Shown here one piece after another: positions 1 to 8,978 of a DNA stretch of 64,000 nucleotides. The notes below the pieces were generated by a model. The model ran no database searches, was not told where the DNA came from, and saw nothing but the letters and a program-made list of their open reading frames with translations. Origin of the DNA: Methanohalophilus halophilus (GTDB lineage Archaea > Halobacteriota > Methanosarcinia > Methanosarcinales > Methanosarcinaceae); contig NZ_CP017921.1 of assembly GCF_001889405.1 (NCBI RefSeq), positions 572,057-636,056 on the forward strand, given 5' to 3'. The position numbers and the translations under genes are program-made. Within the stretch, counting starts at the first letter, position 1, and each line of letters begins with the position of its first letter.

Positions 1-50
1 CCTGGATTTGAGCTTCACGTCTATTCTATAGACATATTATTGTTAGCTAT

Positions 51-887
51 TCAGAACAGACCCAAACCGGGACCCAGGTGCGGGATTATGGCAAACAGGA
101 ATACATTTACAAAACCGTGTGTAAATGATACAAAAGAGATACTGTGCGTCCTGAGGAACATATAACCCAGAATCAGTCCTGCAAATGCTGTCATAAGTAC
201 TTCTAAAGGGGCACCATAGCCCGAGTGCATTACACCAAACAACAAACTGGTTATTATTAATCCCGGCCAGATACCAAAAGTTTCTACAAGTCTGGTCTGC
301 AGGATGTACCTGAAGATCAATTCTTCGACAAATCCTACAAAAAGCACCATTACCAGAGAGATCTTGAGGATGCTGATAAATGAGAGGTCCGGTACCAAAT
401 AATCACTTGCAATAATTGCATATTCACCCTGGGCAATTGCAACTGCAACCAGGATTGCCAGAGTAACATAGAGAAGCCACATCCTGTTTGCTTTGAGAAA
501 ACCGAAAGCTTTCAGAGTAAAATCCTGTTCCTTGGCAACCAGGTAGACAGGAATAATAAGAGGGGCGTAGATGAATACGAATACGTACAGGGTTGTTTCG
601 AAAAAGATAGGCATGGAGATATTTACCAATCTCAGCAGGGGCAATAATAGCAAGGCCTGAAAGGCCATTGTAACCTGCCTGTTATCAAAAAAGATGGATG
701 CCAGAGGAAGACCTACAATTAAACCCACGTGGATACAGATGGAAAGATAATCCATTTCGACAAAAAGTAACATTTCTGCCAGCATAATGAGCAGTATTGG
801 CACCATAATTACAGCTGAATTCCGGTTAAACTGTACATCTGACAGATCCGGTAAAGCCACATTTTTGAATGGATGAAGTTCAGTCAT
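51..887 (-). CDS. CPBP-family intramembrane metalloprotease
   Basis: A 278-residue polytopic membrane protein of the CPBP (CaaX protease and bacteriocin-processing, Abi/Rce1) family, which cleaves or processes substrates within the membrane. The three family motifs are visible in order in the C-terminal half: EELIFR (glutamate pair and arginine), FGVMH (metal-binding histidine) and HGFVN (second histidine and asparagine). About seven hydrophobic segments span the chain. The start lies 8 bp inside the end of the DUF1616 gene, so the two are probably co-transcribed and translationally coupled. The substrate is unknown; given the neighbouring secreted proteins, a role in envelope protein processing is an inference only. 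Confidence 0.9.
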   Translation of the reverse strand: MTELHPFKNVALPDLSDVQFNRNSAVIMVPILLIMLAEMLLFVEMDYLSICIHVGLIVGLPLASIFFDNRQVTMAFQALLLLPLLRLVNISMPIFFETTLYVFVFIYAPLIIPVYLVAKEQDFTLKAFGFLKANRMWLLYVTLAILVAVAIAQGEYAIIASDYLVPDLSFISILKISLVMVLFVGFVEELIFRYILQTRLVETFGIWPGLIITSLLFGVMHSGYGAPLEVLMTAFAGLILGYMFLRTHSISFVSFTHGFVNVFLFAIIPHLGPGLGLF

Positions 888-1764
888 TTATATCCTCCGA
901 TACATTGATCCAGAGATGCAGATCCCTGTAGGATTCTGTATAATTACCATCTTTATAGAGCAAAAACTGTAGTCTCATGTCCGTGCCGTTAAACGGCGGA
1001 GTAACCGTGACAGGTTGCTCCCAGGTCTGGTTATGCTCAAGGTTTACCTGTTGTATGGTTTGCAGGGATTGATTTTCTAATTGTATGTCAATAGTATAAT
1101 TGACATCCTCATATTCATGATTCACCACACCGATAATTACCTTTCCACTGTCTCCAAGAGTATAATTGACAGGGTAATCATCCGCCATGCCTCCTGGACC
1201 CAGGATATAGAATTCGGTGAACTGTTCCCCCTGTTTCGGAGTTACTACCACATAGATCAGGGTTACTACCGAGGCCAAGATCGAAATTACCAGAATTATT
1301 GTTAGTGCCTTGTCCAACCTGGACTGGGATTCGGAGTGAAATTCGTCCTGCAGGGATTCGTAGGATTGCCTGAAGGGTACGTAAAATGCATCTTCTTCAG
1401 GAAGATTGGAGCGGCGCACCACGGCTATGATACACATACCGATTGTGAAGATGGATAGTGAGATCAGTATAGGCAACAGACGGATACCCCACGGTGTGTA
1501 GTTCAATCCCAGACCTATCAGAGGCACCACTGCAATACTCAGACCAAAACTCAAAGCCACACGTTCAATGCCATCCAGATCATCTTTCTTGGGAAATAGG
1601 GCGGCAATCAGCGCATAACCCGGCAGGAACAATACCATGGGCAGGCCCAAAACAGTACGAATGGCCGAATCACTGAGTTGGGGAATGAGAATAAATACTG
1701 CCGTCAGGAGTACCAGGCCTACGACAACTTGTATGTCAACAGGGATTTTTCTTATATCCGCCAA
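880..1764 (-). CDS. DUF1616 family membrane protein
   Basis: A 294-residue protein with the DUF1616 signature near the N-terminus: a hydrophobic run ending FLPGYALIAALFP around residues 46-58. Four membrane segments occupy about residues 1-115, a fifth lies near 152-174, and the last 120 residues form an ectodomain with several N-x-S/T sites that could be glycosylated. DUF1616 proteins are common in archaea and often lie beside polysaccharide or surface-protein genes; their function is not established. It overlaps the CPBP protease gene by 8 bp and the two probably form one transcript. An A/T-rich 138-bp gap separates it from the upstream protease gene. Confidence 0.85.
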   Translation of the reverse strand: MADIRKIPVDIQVVVGLVLLTAVFILIPQLSDSAIRTVLGLPMVLFLPGYALIAALFPKKDDLDGIERVALSFGLSIAVVPLIGLGLNYTPWGIRLLPILISLSIFTIGMCIIAVVRRSNLPEEDAFYVPFRQSYESLQDEFHSESQSRLDKALTIILVISILASVVTLIYVVVTPKQGEQFTEFYILGPGGMADDYPVNYTLGDSGKVIIGVVNHEYEDVNYTIDIQLENQSLQTIQQVNLEHNQTWEQPVTVTPPFNGTDMRLQFLLYKDGNYTESYRDLHLWINVSEDIND

Positions 1765-1880
1765 TATATACCCTCAAATTGATTGCAGAACCAAATGTTA
1801 CAATGTTTAAATATTATTCGGTCAGCAAATATATAATTCACATTGTAGCCGAGAAACGAAATTTAGTGATAAGATTAATC

Positions 1881-1910
1881 AAAAAAGGATTGGCTGTAAT
1901 TATTACAGCC
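1881..1910 (-). terminator. hairpin plus T-run terminator of the C1A protease gene
   Basis: On the minus strand a 9-bp stem GGCTGTAAT/ATTACAGCC (1892-1910) overlaps the stop codon of the 992-residue protease gene and is followed by a run of six T (complement of 1881-1886). The shape is that of an intrinsic terminator separating this gene from the DUF1616/CPBP pair downstream. Confidence 0.6.
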
Positions 1911-4881
1911 GTCTTCGCATCACATACAGAATGCAGAGGATTCCAAGTATTGGAAATACCCCCAGACCCGGAATGGAATGGGTTTTTGCAGTATCTGTTG
2001 TGTTCTCAGAAATTGTTTCACTAGCCAATTCTTCCGCAATATCTTCAGGTTGTGGTTTGGAACTCTTTTCCATACCTGTTTCCTGCTCCACAGCCGAAAT
2101 GGCAAAAGGGGAAAAATGATCGGTCTGTGCCTCGAAGTAGAAATGGTCTGCATCTTGCCCTGTCTGCACGGTTTCCAGAGCCTGCCATTTATAGTCATAA
2201 TTGAAAAGTGTAATCATAGAGGGCATTATTCTGTTTTCAGACAACCATGTTTTGTTCACCTTAAAACCAATCACAGGATTTTCCATGTTTTCAGCATCAA
2301 AGGCATTATTACCCACCCAGATATTGAAATTGCTGTAAACCTGTCCCGGTGCTCTTTCATCCACCAGGGATGAAGTATCTTTCAATTTCTCAATTGTTGC
2401 TTTAACCTGTCCGGAGTTGGTAGCACCTTTGAATCCGATAAAGGATATTTCATTGTCCTTTTCATTAAACTCATACACGACATCAGTACCTACTGAAACT
2501 TTTTGAATCTGTACAGTCTTTGTCAGGATATTGGCATAAGACTCACCGGTGTTACCACCACCTCCGCCACCACCAGAGGAGCCTGAACTGGGGGAAGATG
2601 AAGGTTTCTCTGGCTTATCAATTACATACCACAACCAGCTCCTGTTTGCACTGAAACTTTCACTTTTCACAATAACAGTAACATTCCAACAACCCTTATC
2701 TGCAGTGGAATTGTAATATGATCGATTAACATTGGTTTCATTCTGAACCTCAGTTGAATTTACATACCAGGTCATATTGCCAGGATGACTTACTTCTGCA
2801 TAGAATGAAGTATTTTTATTTATCTCACTGGTAATTTCAGAATCCTCAGGAGACGATTGCATTCTGGTTGAAGCAGTATCATTTATCCAGGTATGGTTTA
2901 TGTTACCACCCTTATCCACGGTTTTTAGACTCAGATTGTAGGAATATGCAGGTTTTAGATTCGTTGCAGTGTAACAAAAGTCTGAGACATTGGTTTCAAA
3001 CAAACCATCAAGATACACCTCAACATGATCAAAATCATGAATTGTCTGGTTGGACCATTTCCAGGTAATCGAATCAGATGTTGAAGACATACAATGAAGG
3101 TCAGTCACACTCGCAGGAACCATATCGGTTGTTTGTGAAGTATTGTTCACCCAGGTACTGTTAACATATCCGTCTGTATCCACGGTTTTAAGGCCAATCG
3201 AGTGATTTGTACCATCCAGCAGACCTGTGAGATTATAGTGTGTGTCAGAGGTGGTGGACATCAATGATCCATTAATGTATATCTCGATGTGATTGAAATC
3301 CGGGTCTTGCGGGTTGGACCATGTCCAGTTTATCCATGAAGGGCCGGTGGTTGCGTGGAGATTGGATACGGTAGAAGGGGGTGCAGAGGTAAACGCTTTG
3401 ATACATACATTCGAATCATTAAGTTCACCCACATCCGTCCAGTTGGAACCATCAAAACTCATAAAACTCTCGTTCGGGTTTGCAGAAGCCCTGCTTGAAT
3501 AATTGGATTCGGGATATTCTGTTGCCAGAGGATATTCATACTCGGGGTTGCAAAGTTTTGTGACTATCGAAAATCTCTGTCCTTTTTCAAGATGTACAGG
3601 TGTGTCAAGGGTTATCGTATGATAGCCTGCATTTGCAAAGGTACCATTGGTTTGTGCCAGCAGGGTTTGCCCTACAGGAGTCGGTAGCGAGAGGTTTGTA
3701 TATATACTTACATTGTAAACCGCATTTGTATCTGTGGTATAGAAACTGACCGCTTCCAGATATTCTTCAGATACGGTCTGGAAAACATTGGCACCGTGGA
3801 CTGTTGTAGAATTAGAGAACCCGCGGGAATCCGTATAACCCAGAGGATCATACTGATAGATGCTGTCATAATTGTCTGCATCTTCGGTGGCAATCAAAAC
3901 TGCCGGATGGCCTGAATGATCATTGAATGATTTTTCATAGTATGATATGTAGAAATATCCTTCATCTCCAAGCTCTGTGCCCCAGCTGTTCTTGAGAATA
4001 AAGGCTCCGTCCTCTGGAGGATTAATATTGAATTTTTCTTTGGGGAATGAGTCGTTCCAGCCTACAAGAGCCACTGCATGACCCCCATCATATGCAGATT
4101 CATTATAGTAGTAGGTTGTATAATTATCGGCAAAAGCACCCATGTTCACCATGAAATAGGAATAAACCGCTCCATATTTCATTACCGCTTCTTTGAGATA
4201 ATCATCATCAGAAACCCGGTACTCCTCGTCTGTAAAATTAAGCCGCTTGGGCAGATATATTATCTCCTGAATATGCCCGGCTACAGGTTTGTCTGGATCT
4301 GTGTAATCATTAAAACTGGATGTGTCACTGTATGGATCATCAGTTTCATTGACAGGACCACTCCAGCATGCCAGATAAGCCGTAGCCATCAACATATTAC
4401 CTCCCTGCGAAAAATCAAAACCGGTAGGACTTTCGTTTGAAAGGATGTTTTTCATATGATTCTCGGAAAAATCATAGGGGCCTTCATCATAGGTACAGGA
4501 TTCCAGGGACGCATATGTTGCAAACGTCCAGCATGAGCCGGTCTCCCCCTGATCCCGTACTGGTGTGAGACGGTTTTCCTCACGCAGGTCATAGGAAGAG
4601 GGTAGAGATGTGAAAAGGCGATACTTACTGTCTGTCTCTGAATATTGCAGATGGCTCATATCAACAGGAGATGGTATTAGACCGAGTGGATATTCTTCGC
4701 TGTCGGCAGAGGTGTCCATTATTGTGTTTTTAGAATCCGAATCTTGTAAACCGGACAGATAATCAATAAATTCCGGGTTTAACGGTGCAGAGGTGATCTC
4801 AGGGTTGTTTTCTGAGGCCAGTACTGCTGTACTGAACAGGATAATGATAATAACAGATAACAAAATGAGTTTTTTAAGCAT
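1903..4881 (-). CDS. secreted C1A (papain-like) cysteine protease with PGF-pre-PGF domain
   Basis: A 992-residue secreted protein. Residues 1-22 are a signal peptide. The papain fold starts after a propeptide-like stretch: oxyanion glutamine Q111 and nucleophile C117 (QGETGSCW), histidine H268 (GGHAVALVGW) and asparagine N298 (LKNSWG). Then come a beta-sandwich region as in other lectin-like C1 proteases, at least two fibronectin-like repeats (each with W-x-W and HxxGLK/NLSLKTVD-type motifs), a Ser/Gly-rich linker near residue 755, and a PGF-pre-PGF domain (about 780-935). The C-terminus is a PGL tripeptide, a hydrophobic segment and RRR: a variant of the PGF-CTERM sorting signal, so the protein is probably anchored or lipid-attached at the cell surface. 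It lies in tandem with a paralogous protease upstream. Confidence 0.92.
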   Translation of the reverse strand: MLKKLILLSVIIIILFSTAVLASENNPEITSAPLNPEFIDYLSGLQDSDSKNTIMDTSADSEEYPLGLIPSPVDMSHLQYSETDSKYRLFTSLPSSYDLREENRLTPVRDQGETGSCWTFATYASLESCTYDEGPYDFSENHMKNILSNESPTGFDFSQGGNMLMATAYLACWSGPVNETDDPYSDTSSFNDYTDPDKPVAGHIQEIIYLPKRLNFTDEEYRVSDDDYLKEAVMKYGAVYSYFMVNMGAFADNYTTYYYNESAYDGGHAVALVGWNDSFPKEKFNINPPEDGAFILKNSWGTELGDEGYFYISYYEKSFNDHSGHPAVLIATEDADNYDSIYQYDPLGYTDSRGFSNSTTVHGANVFQTVSEEYLEAVSFYTTDTNAVYNVSIYTNLSLPTPVGQTLLAQTNGTFANAGYHTITLDTPVHLEKGQRFSIVTKLCNPEYEYPLATEYPESNYSSRASANPNESFMSFDGSNWTDVGELNDSNVCIKAFTSAPPSTVSNLHATTGPSWINWTWSNPQDPDFNHIEIYINGSLMSTTSDTHYNLTGLLDGTNHSIGLKTVDTDGYVNSTWVNNTSQTTDMVPASVTDLHCMSSTSDSITWKWSNQTIHDFDHVEVYLDGLFETNVSDFCYTATNLKPAYSYNLSLKTVDKGGNINHTWINDTASTRMQSSPEDSEITSEINKNTSFYAEVSHPGNMTWYVNSTEVQNETNVNRSYYNSTADKGCWNVTVIVKSESFSANRSWLWYVIDKPEKPSSSPSSGSSGGGGGGGNTGESYANILTKTVQIQKVSVGTDVVYEFNEKDNEISFIGFKGATNSGQVKATIEKLKDTSSLVDERAPGQVYSNFNIWVGNNAFDAENMENPVIGFKVNKTWLSENRIMPSMITLFNYDYKWQALETVQTGQDADHFYFEAQTDHFSPFAISAVEQETGMEKSSKPQPEDIAEELASETISENTTDTAKTHSIPGLGVFPILGILCILYVMRRRL

Positions 4882-5049
4882 AGTGTCTTTTAATACACTT
4901 ACTTTAAATATAATTTATCTGATGAATGCCTATGTCCTCAGAGTTATGTGACAGTCATCTACAGCTAAACACAGACCCGTTAAATGGGCAGGGCAAATGA
5001 GACAATTGACACATACCCCACCCCTCGTAGTGATATAATTCCTATTCTT

Positions 5050-8000
5050 TCACTCCTTCTTTCGCATTGCAAACGCTGCACTTGCAGTCAATGCCACTGC
5101 AAAAATGGCAGAAAATCCGGGCACCTGAGCATTATCGTCTTCAGTTTCAGCCTCAGGTTTGTCTACTACCTCTTCAACATCATTCTCCTCAGCAATCGGT
5201 TCTTCAATCACTTCTCTTTCATCTCCAACAATACTGAAAACTGAAAACCCAGATGTCCTGGCATTGAAATAAAGATATTCGTCATCTTCTTCAACCTGAT
5301 TGCCTGGAAGGTCCTGCCATTGCCCGTCATGGAATCTGGTCATACGGATTGTGGACGGATCGATATTGTTTTCGTCAACCCATTCTTTGCTGACCTGAAA
5401 TTCTATGGTTGCATTATCTTCTGAAAATAAATCTTCACTACCCATATTGATATCCATTATCATGTAGGATTTGCCCGCAGGCCCGTCCATATCTACAGGT
5501 ACTGCATCCAGCAGACTGACCGATGCCATTACATACCCTTCATTTTTCCCTGCATTAAAACGAATCTCAGTTACAGGTGTACTGTCTTCATTGAACGTAT
5601 ATCGAACTTCGGCATCTATTCCCACAAAACGAGTGTCGATATCTTGTTCAACGGTGCTGGAAGAATATGCCGTCCCTGCAGCTTTTTGGACACGCACACC
5701 GTCATTGTCGGAAGGTTGAACTTCTTGCTCTTTGGGTTCTGAAGGTTTTTCTGCATTTGCTGTCAGGGGCAGACAATCAGTATTATTGCCATCATCTGTG
5801 ATATTGTATGGTTGACAGAAGCCATCTACTATGGAATATTCAACCTGACTCCAACCCGTACCATCCGGTTCTGCCCAGAAATTGCCTCCAAGATAGGATC
5901 CATTTATGGTATTTCTGCCGGCTGTCTTTGTTATATTCCATTCATTGAAAGTTCCTGCTGAAATATGGATATTGTTGGTGTTGTTGAAATAATTGTTATA
6001 GATCAGATTATCAACGGAATCAGTAATGTATATTCCAATTTTGTTACTGTCATTTACGGTGGAATTGGACAGGATGTTGTCCCGGGATCTGCCCAGATAT
6101 ATACCATAAAGGTTTTGGATAGAAGTGTAATTTCTGATGCAGGTATCGGTGGTATTATACAGATAGATCCCGTGTCTCTGGTTTCTGCATTCAAGATCCT
6201 CTATAGTAATATTGGTACAATCAACCAGATGTACAAGGGCTGCATTCGAATCAGAATCTATTACAATATCGGATTTGCCGACAAGACTGTAGATGGGTTT
6301 GCCATCCACGGTGTTACTGGTATCGACATAATTTGGATTCGAATCCATATCAAAAGTGTATAACAAATTATTATTGATAGAATTATTTGCCAGATAGTTA
6401 TCAGCCGAATTTGATAACACGAGACCTGCTATGTTTTTTTCGAAGGTACAGTTGATTATTTGGTTGTTATTGGATGATAAATCAAGTACCATACCAAGAC
6501 CGTTATCAGTAAAGGTACAGTTTATTATGGTACAATTATTTGAAGAAGAAGCAAGAAATCCATAAAACCCACCTGTAACATTAATGTCCTGCAACGTGAT
6601 ATTATCTGCCATTATAAAGACTGCATTATTATACACATTGCTAAATTTAGAATATGGATACGGAGACGTTATCCTGACATCTTCCGGATTGCCTGTGGAA
6701 GATTTGAGAGTAAGATTATCCTTCCTGAAACTGACTCTTTCTGTATAATTTCCCGGCTCAACAATAATGGCATCTCCTGGATAAGCTGCATCAACGGCCA
6801 TCTGAATTAGTTTAAAGTCCGCTCCTCCACTGCTGTTGACAGTGATGGTGCTGTTGAGTACATGGATGAAAGTGTCCCTGACAGTAACATTGCTACCAAA
6901 TTCGTTTGATACATTCAGAGAAACATTGTAGATCCCAGGACTTGCATAGGAATAAGTCGGGTTTTGCTGTGTTGATGTATTACCATCCCCGAAATCCCAT
7001 TGCCAGAGTTGAGGGGAATAGAGACTGGCGTCATGGAACTTTACCGACTGGTTTATATGCACATATCTTTTGTCAGCAACAAAATTAGATTGGGGTTGCC
7101 TGGATTCTGTAGTGAAAGCCTTTATGCACACATTCATATCAGAAGCTGAGATATCCGTCCAGTTGCTGCCATTGGAACTTAAGTAACTCTGGCCGGATTC
7201 AGCATTGGCATTACTGCTATGCCTATCTATGACTTTTTCTATAGCGACAGGGTAAGTGTATTCAGGTGTGGTGAAATTGATAACGATGGAGAAATTCTGA
7301 CCGGCAGGCAGGGATACATTGTGGTCAAGGTCTATGGTATGATAACCCGCCAGAGCAATAGTGCCATTTGTTACAGCAACCGGACCTGAAGAATTTACCG
7401 GCCCGTTCTCAGGATCGAGATATACTGAAATGTTGTAATACGAATTGGAATCCACAGTATAAAAACTCACAGCCTCAAGTGTCTGGTTTGCTGTGGCTGT
7501 AAAGACATTTGCCCCCAGGGCCGTACTGTTGTTGAATCCGGTGTTTGAGCACCAGCCAAGCAAATCGTACTGATAGATATGATCATAATTGCTGACATTC
7601 TCTGCCATTATAACATAGTTTGTAGTATAGGATTCACTTCCATTCATTTGATCTTTATTGCCTATCGACTTATCATAATAGGAGACGTAATAGTAACCAT
7701 CTTCTGCCCAGTTATTCCCCCAAGAATTCTTGATGATATACGCACCGTCTGCCGGTGCAGCAGGAGTGAATTTAGTCTTGTTGAAATTATCATCCCAGCC
7801 TACCAGAGTTATCGCATGGGTCAGCATTTTGTCTTCTTCATAACAGTAATAGGCATTGTTCTCTGCATTGAAGTAGGCGGATTGATCATCATGGATGGCT
7901 ACTGAAATACCGCCATAATCCATTATCATTTGTTTGAACAAATCGTTTGTATGATTTATCTGCGGAAAAATAAAAGCATCCTGTACATGTTTTGCCACAA

Positions 8001-8748
8001 CTACATCAGCAGACGATTCCGATGACAGGGAGGCGTAATGATCATCCGATTCGGTAACCGGGCCGTCCCATCTTGCAAGATAGGCCAGGGCCATCAGAGT
8101 GGTTCCCCCATCATCATGTTCACTGCGATCAAACCCATTCGGGGAGGAGGATACAAGCGTGTTTTTCACATGCTGTTCGGAAAAATCCCAGTTTTCTGAT
8201 TTATTGTGAATTAAATAAGATTCCAGGGTTCCATAAGATGCAAACGACCAGCAACTTCCCGCGAGTGCCTGGTCGCGTATAGGAGTAACACCACCTTCTT
8301 TTCTGAGGTCATAGCGGGATGGATATGTTACTGAACCTGAGGCGGAGAAAGACAACGTTGCATATTTCTCATCTGCCAACAGGTCTTTTGTATTTACAGG
8401 TGAAATATAAGAGAAATCTATAGGAGAGGGCATAAGACCCGGAGAATGGAGAGATGGGTCTGTAACTTCATTTTCATCCAACATTCTGTCCATATTTTCA
8501 GAAGAGATGTCCTCGTAAGATTTTCCTGATAATACCTTATTTGAGGTGAATACTGTATTTGTGGAAGCTTTACTTTGGTCCAGATCTTCTTGATATTGAA
8601 CAAAATCAGGATTTAGAGGTGATATGGATATTTGTGTATCCGATGATGATTTGTTAATATTATCTGTTGCGTTAACAGGAATAATTGACATAGATACAAT
8701 GAAGATTAATGTAAAAAATAGTATGTTCAATATCTTTGATTTTTGCAT
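5050..8748 (-). CDS. secreted C1A protease with PKD, NosD beta-helix and PGF-CTERM
   Basis: A 1232-residue mosaic surface protein. Signal peptide about 1-27; C1A peptidase core with Q160, C166 (GSCWSFASY), H311 (THAITLVGW) and N341 (IKNSWG); lectin-like beta region; one PKD domain (about 555-625, WQWDFGDG motif); NosD/right-handed beta-helix repeats (about 640-975, repeated N-N-x-I-x-N units); PGF-pre-PGF domain (about 1040-1180); acidic linker; and a PGF-CTERM tail (PGF, hydrophobic span, RKK) at 1210-1232. All catalytic residues are present. The tail predicts removal by an archaeosortase and lipid attachment to the outer face. Paralogous to the 992-residue protease downstream, which lacks PKD and NosD parts. 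Likely roles are processing of surface proteins or protein scavenging; inference only. Confidence 0.92.
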   Translation of the reverse strand: MQKSKILNILFFTLIFIVSMSIIPVNATDNINKSSSDTQISISPLNPDFVQYQEDLDQSKASTNTVFTSNKVLSGKSYEDISSENMDRMLDENEVTDPSLHSPGLMPSPIDFSYISPVNTKDLLADEKYATLSFSASGSVTYPSRYDLRKEGGVTPIRDQALAGSCWSFASYGTLESYLIHNKSENWDFSEQHVKNTLVSSSPNGFDRSEHDDGGTTLMALAYLARWDGPVTESDDHYASLSSESSADVVVAKHVQDAFIFPQINHTNDLFKQMIMDYGGISVAIHDDQSAYFNAENNAYYCYEEDKMLTHAITLVGWDDNFNKTKFTPAAPADGAYIIKNSWGNNWAEDGYYYVSYYDKSIGNKDQMNGSESYTTNYVIMAENVSNYDHIYQYDLLGWCSNTGFNNSTALGANVFTATANQTLEAVSFYTVDSNSYYNISVYLDPENGPVNSSGPVAVTNGTIALAGYHTIDLDHNVSLPAGQNFSIVINFTTPEYTYPVAIEKVIDRHSSNANAESGQSYLSSNGSNWTDISASDMNVCIKAFTTESRQPQSNFVADKRYVHINQSVKFHDASLYSPQLWQWDFGDGNTSTQQNPTYSYASPGIYNVSLNVSNEFGSNVTVRDTFIHVLNSTITVNSSGGADFKLIQMAVDAAYPGDAIIVEPGNYTERVSFRKDNLTLKSSTGNPEDVRITSPYPYSKFSNVYNNAVFIMADNITLQDINVTGGFYGFLASSSNNCTIINCTFTDNGLGMVLDLSSNNNQIINCTFEKNIAGLVLSNSADNYLANNSINNNLLYTFDMDSNPNYVDTSNTVDGKPIYSLVGKSDIVIDSDSNAALVHLVDCTNITIEDLECRNQRHGIYLYNTTDTCIRNYTSIQNLYGIYLGRSRDNILSNSTVNDSNKIGIYITDSVDNLIYNNYFNNTNNIHISAGTFNEWNITKTAGRNTINGSYLGGNFWAEPDGTGWSQVEYSIVDGFCQPYNITDDGNNTDCLPLTANAEKPSEPKEQEVQPSDNDGVRVQKAAGTAYSSSTVEQDIDTRFVGIDAEVRYTFNEDSTPVTEIRFNAGKNEGYVMASVSLLDAVPVDMDGPAGKSYMIMDINMGSEDLFSEDNATIEFQVSKEWVDENNIDPSTIRMTRFHDGQWQDLPGNQVEEDDEYLYFNARTSGFSVFSIVGDEREVIEEPIAEENDVEEVVDKPEAETEDDNAQVPGFSAIFAVALTASAAFAMRKKE

Positions 8749-8978
8749 TTTGTAGCCTCTATTTCTTCACCTGAAGTTAACTCTGTTAATATATAATTAC
8801 ATTAGTATATTCTGTGTTTGAAAACAAAGTATGAGATTTTAATAAGCATAAATGTATAGTGTCAATTATATAGAAACTGGCATGGGTATGCAAACCTATA
8901 AGGCAAGGATTGTACAAAAATTAGATTTATATTTATGTATACTTGCAAAGATATATAATGATTGAAGAAGGGGCACCA
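8749..8978. promoter_or_regulatory. divergent promoter region between protease and NosD genes
   Basis: This 230-bp AT-rich gap holds the promoters of two divergent surface-protein genes. On the minus strand a TATA-like block TTAATATATAATTA (complement, 8786-8799) lies about 40 bp before the protease start. On the plus strand TTTATATTTATG (8926-8937) predicts transcription from about 8955-8962. That supports the ATG at 8979 as the NosD-protein start rather than the TTG at 8943 or the ATG at 8958, and GAAGAAGGGG just ahead of 8979 would serve as its ribosome binding site. Confidence 0.5.
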
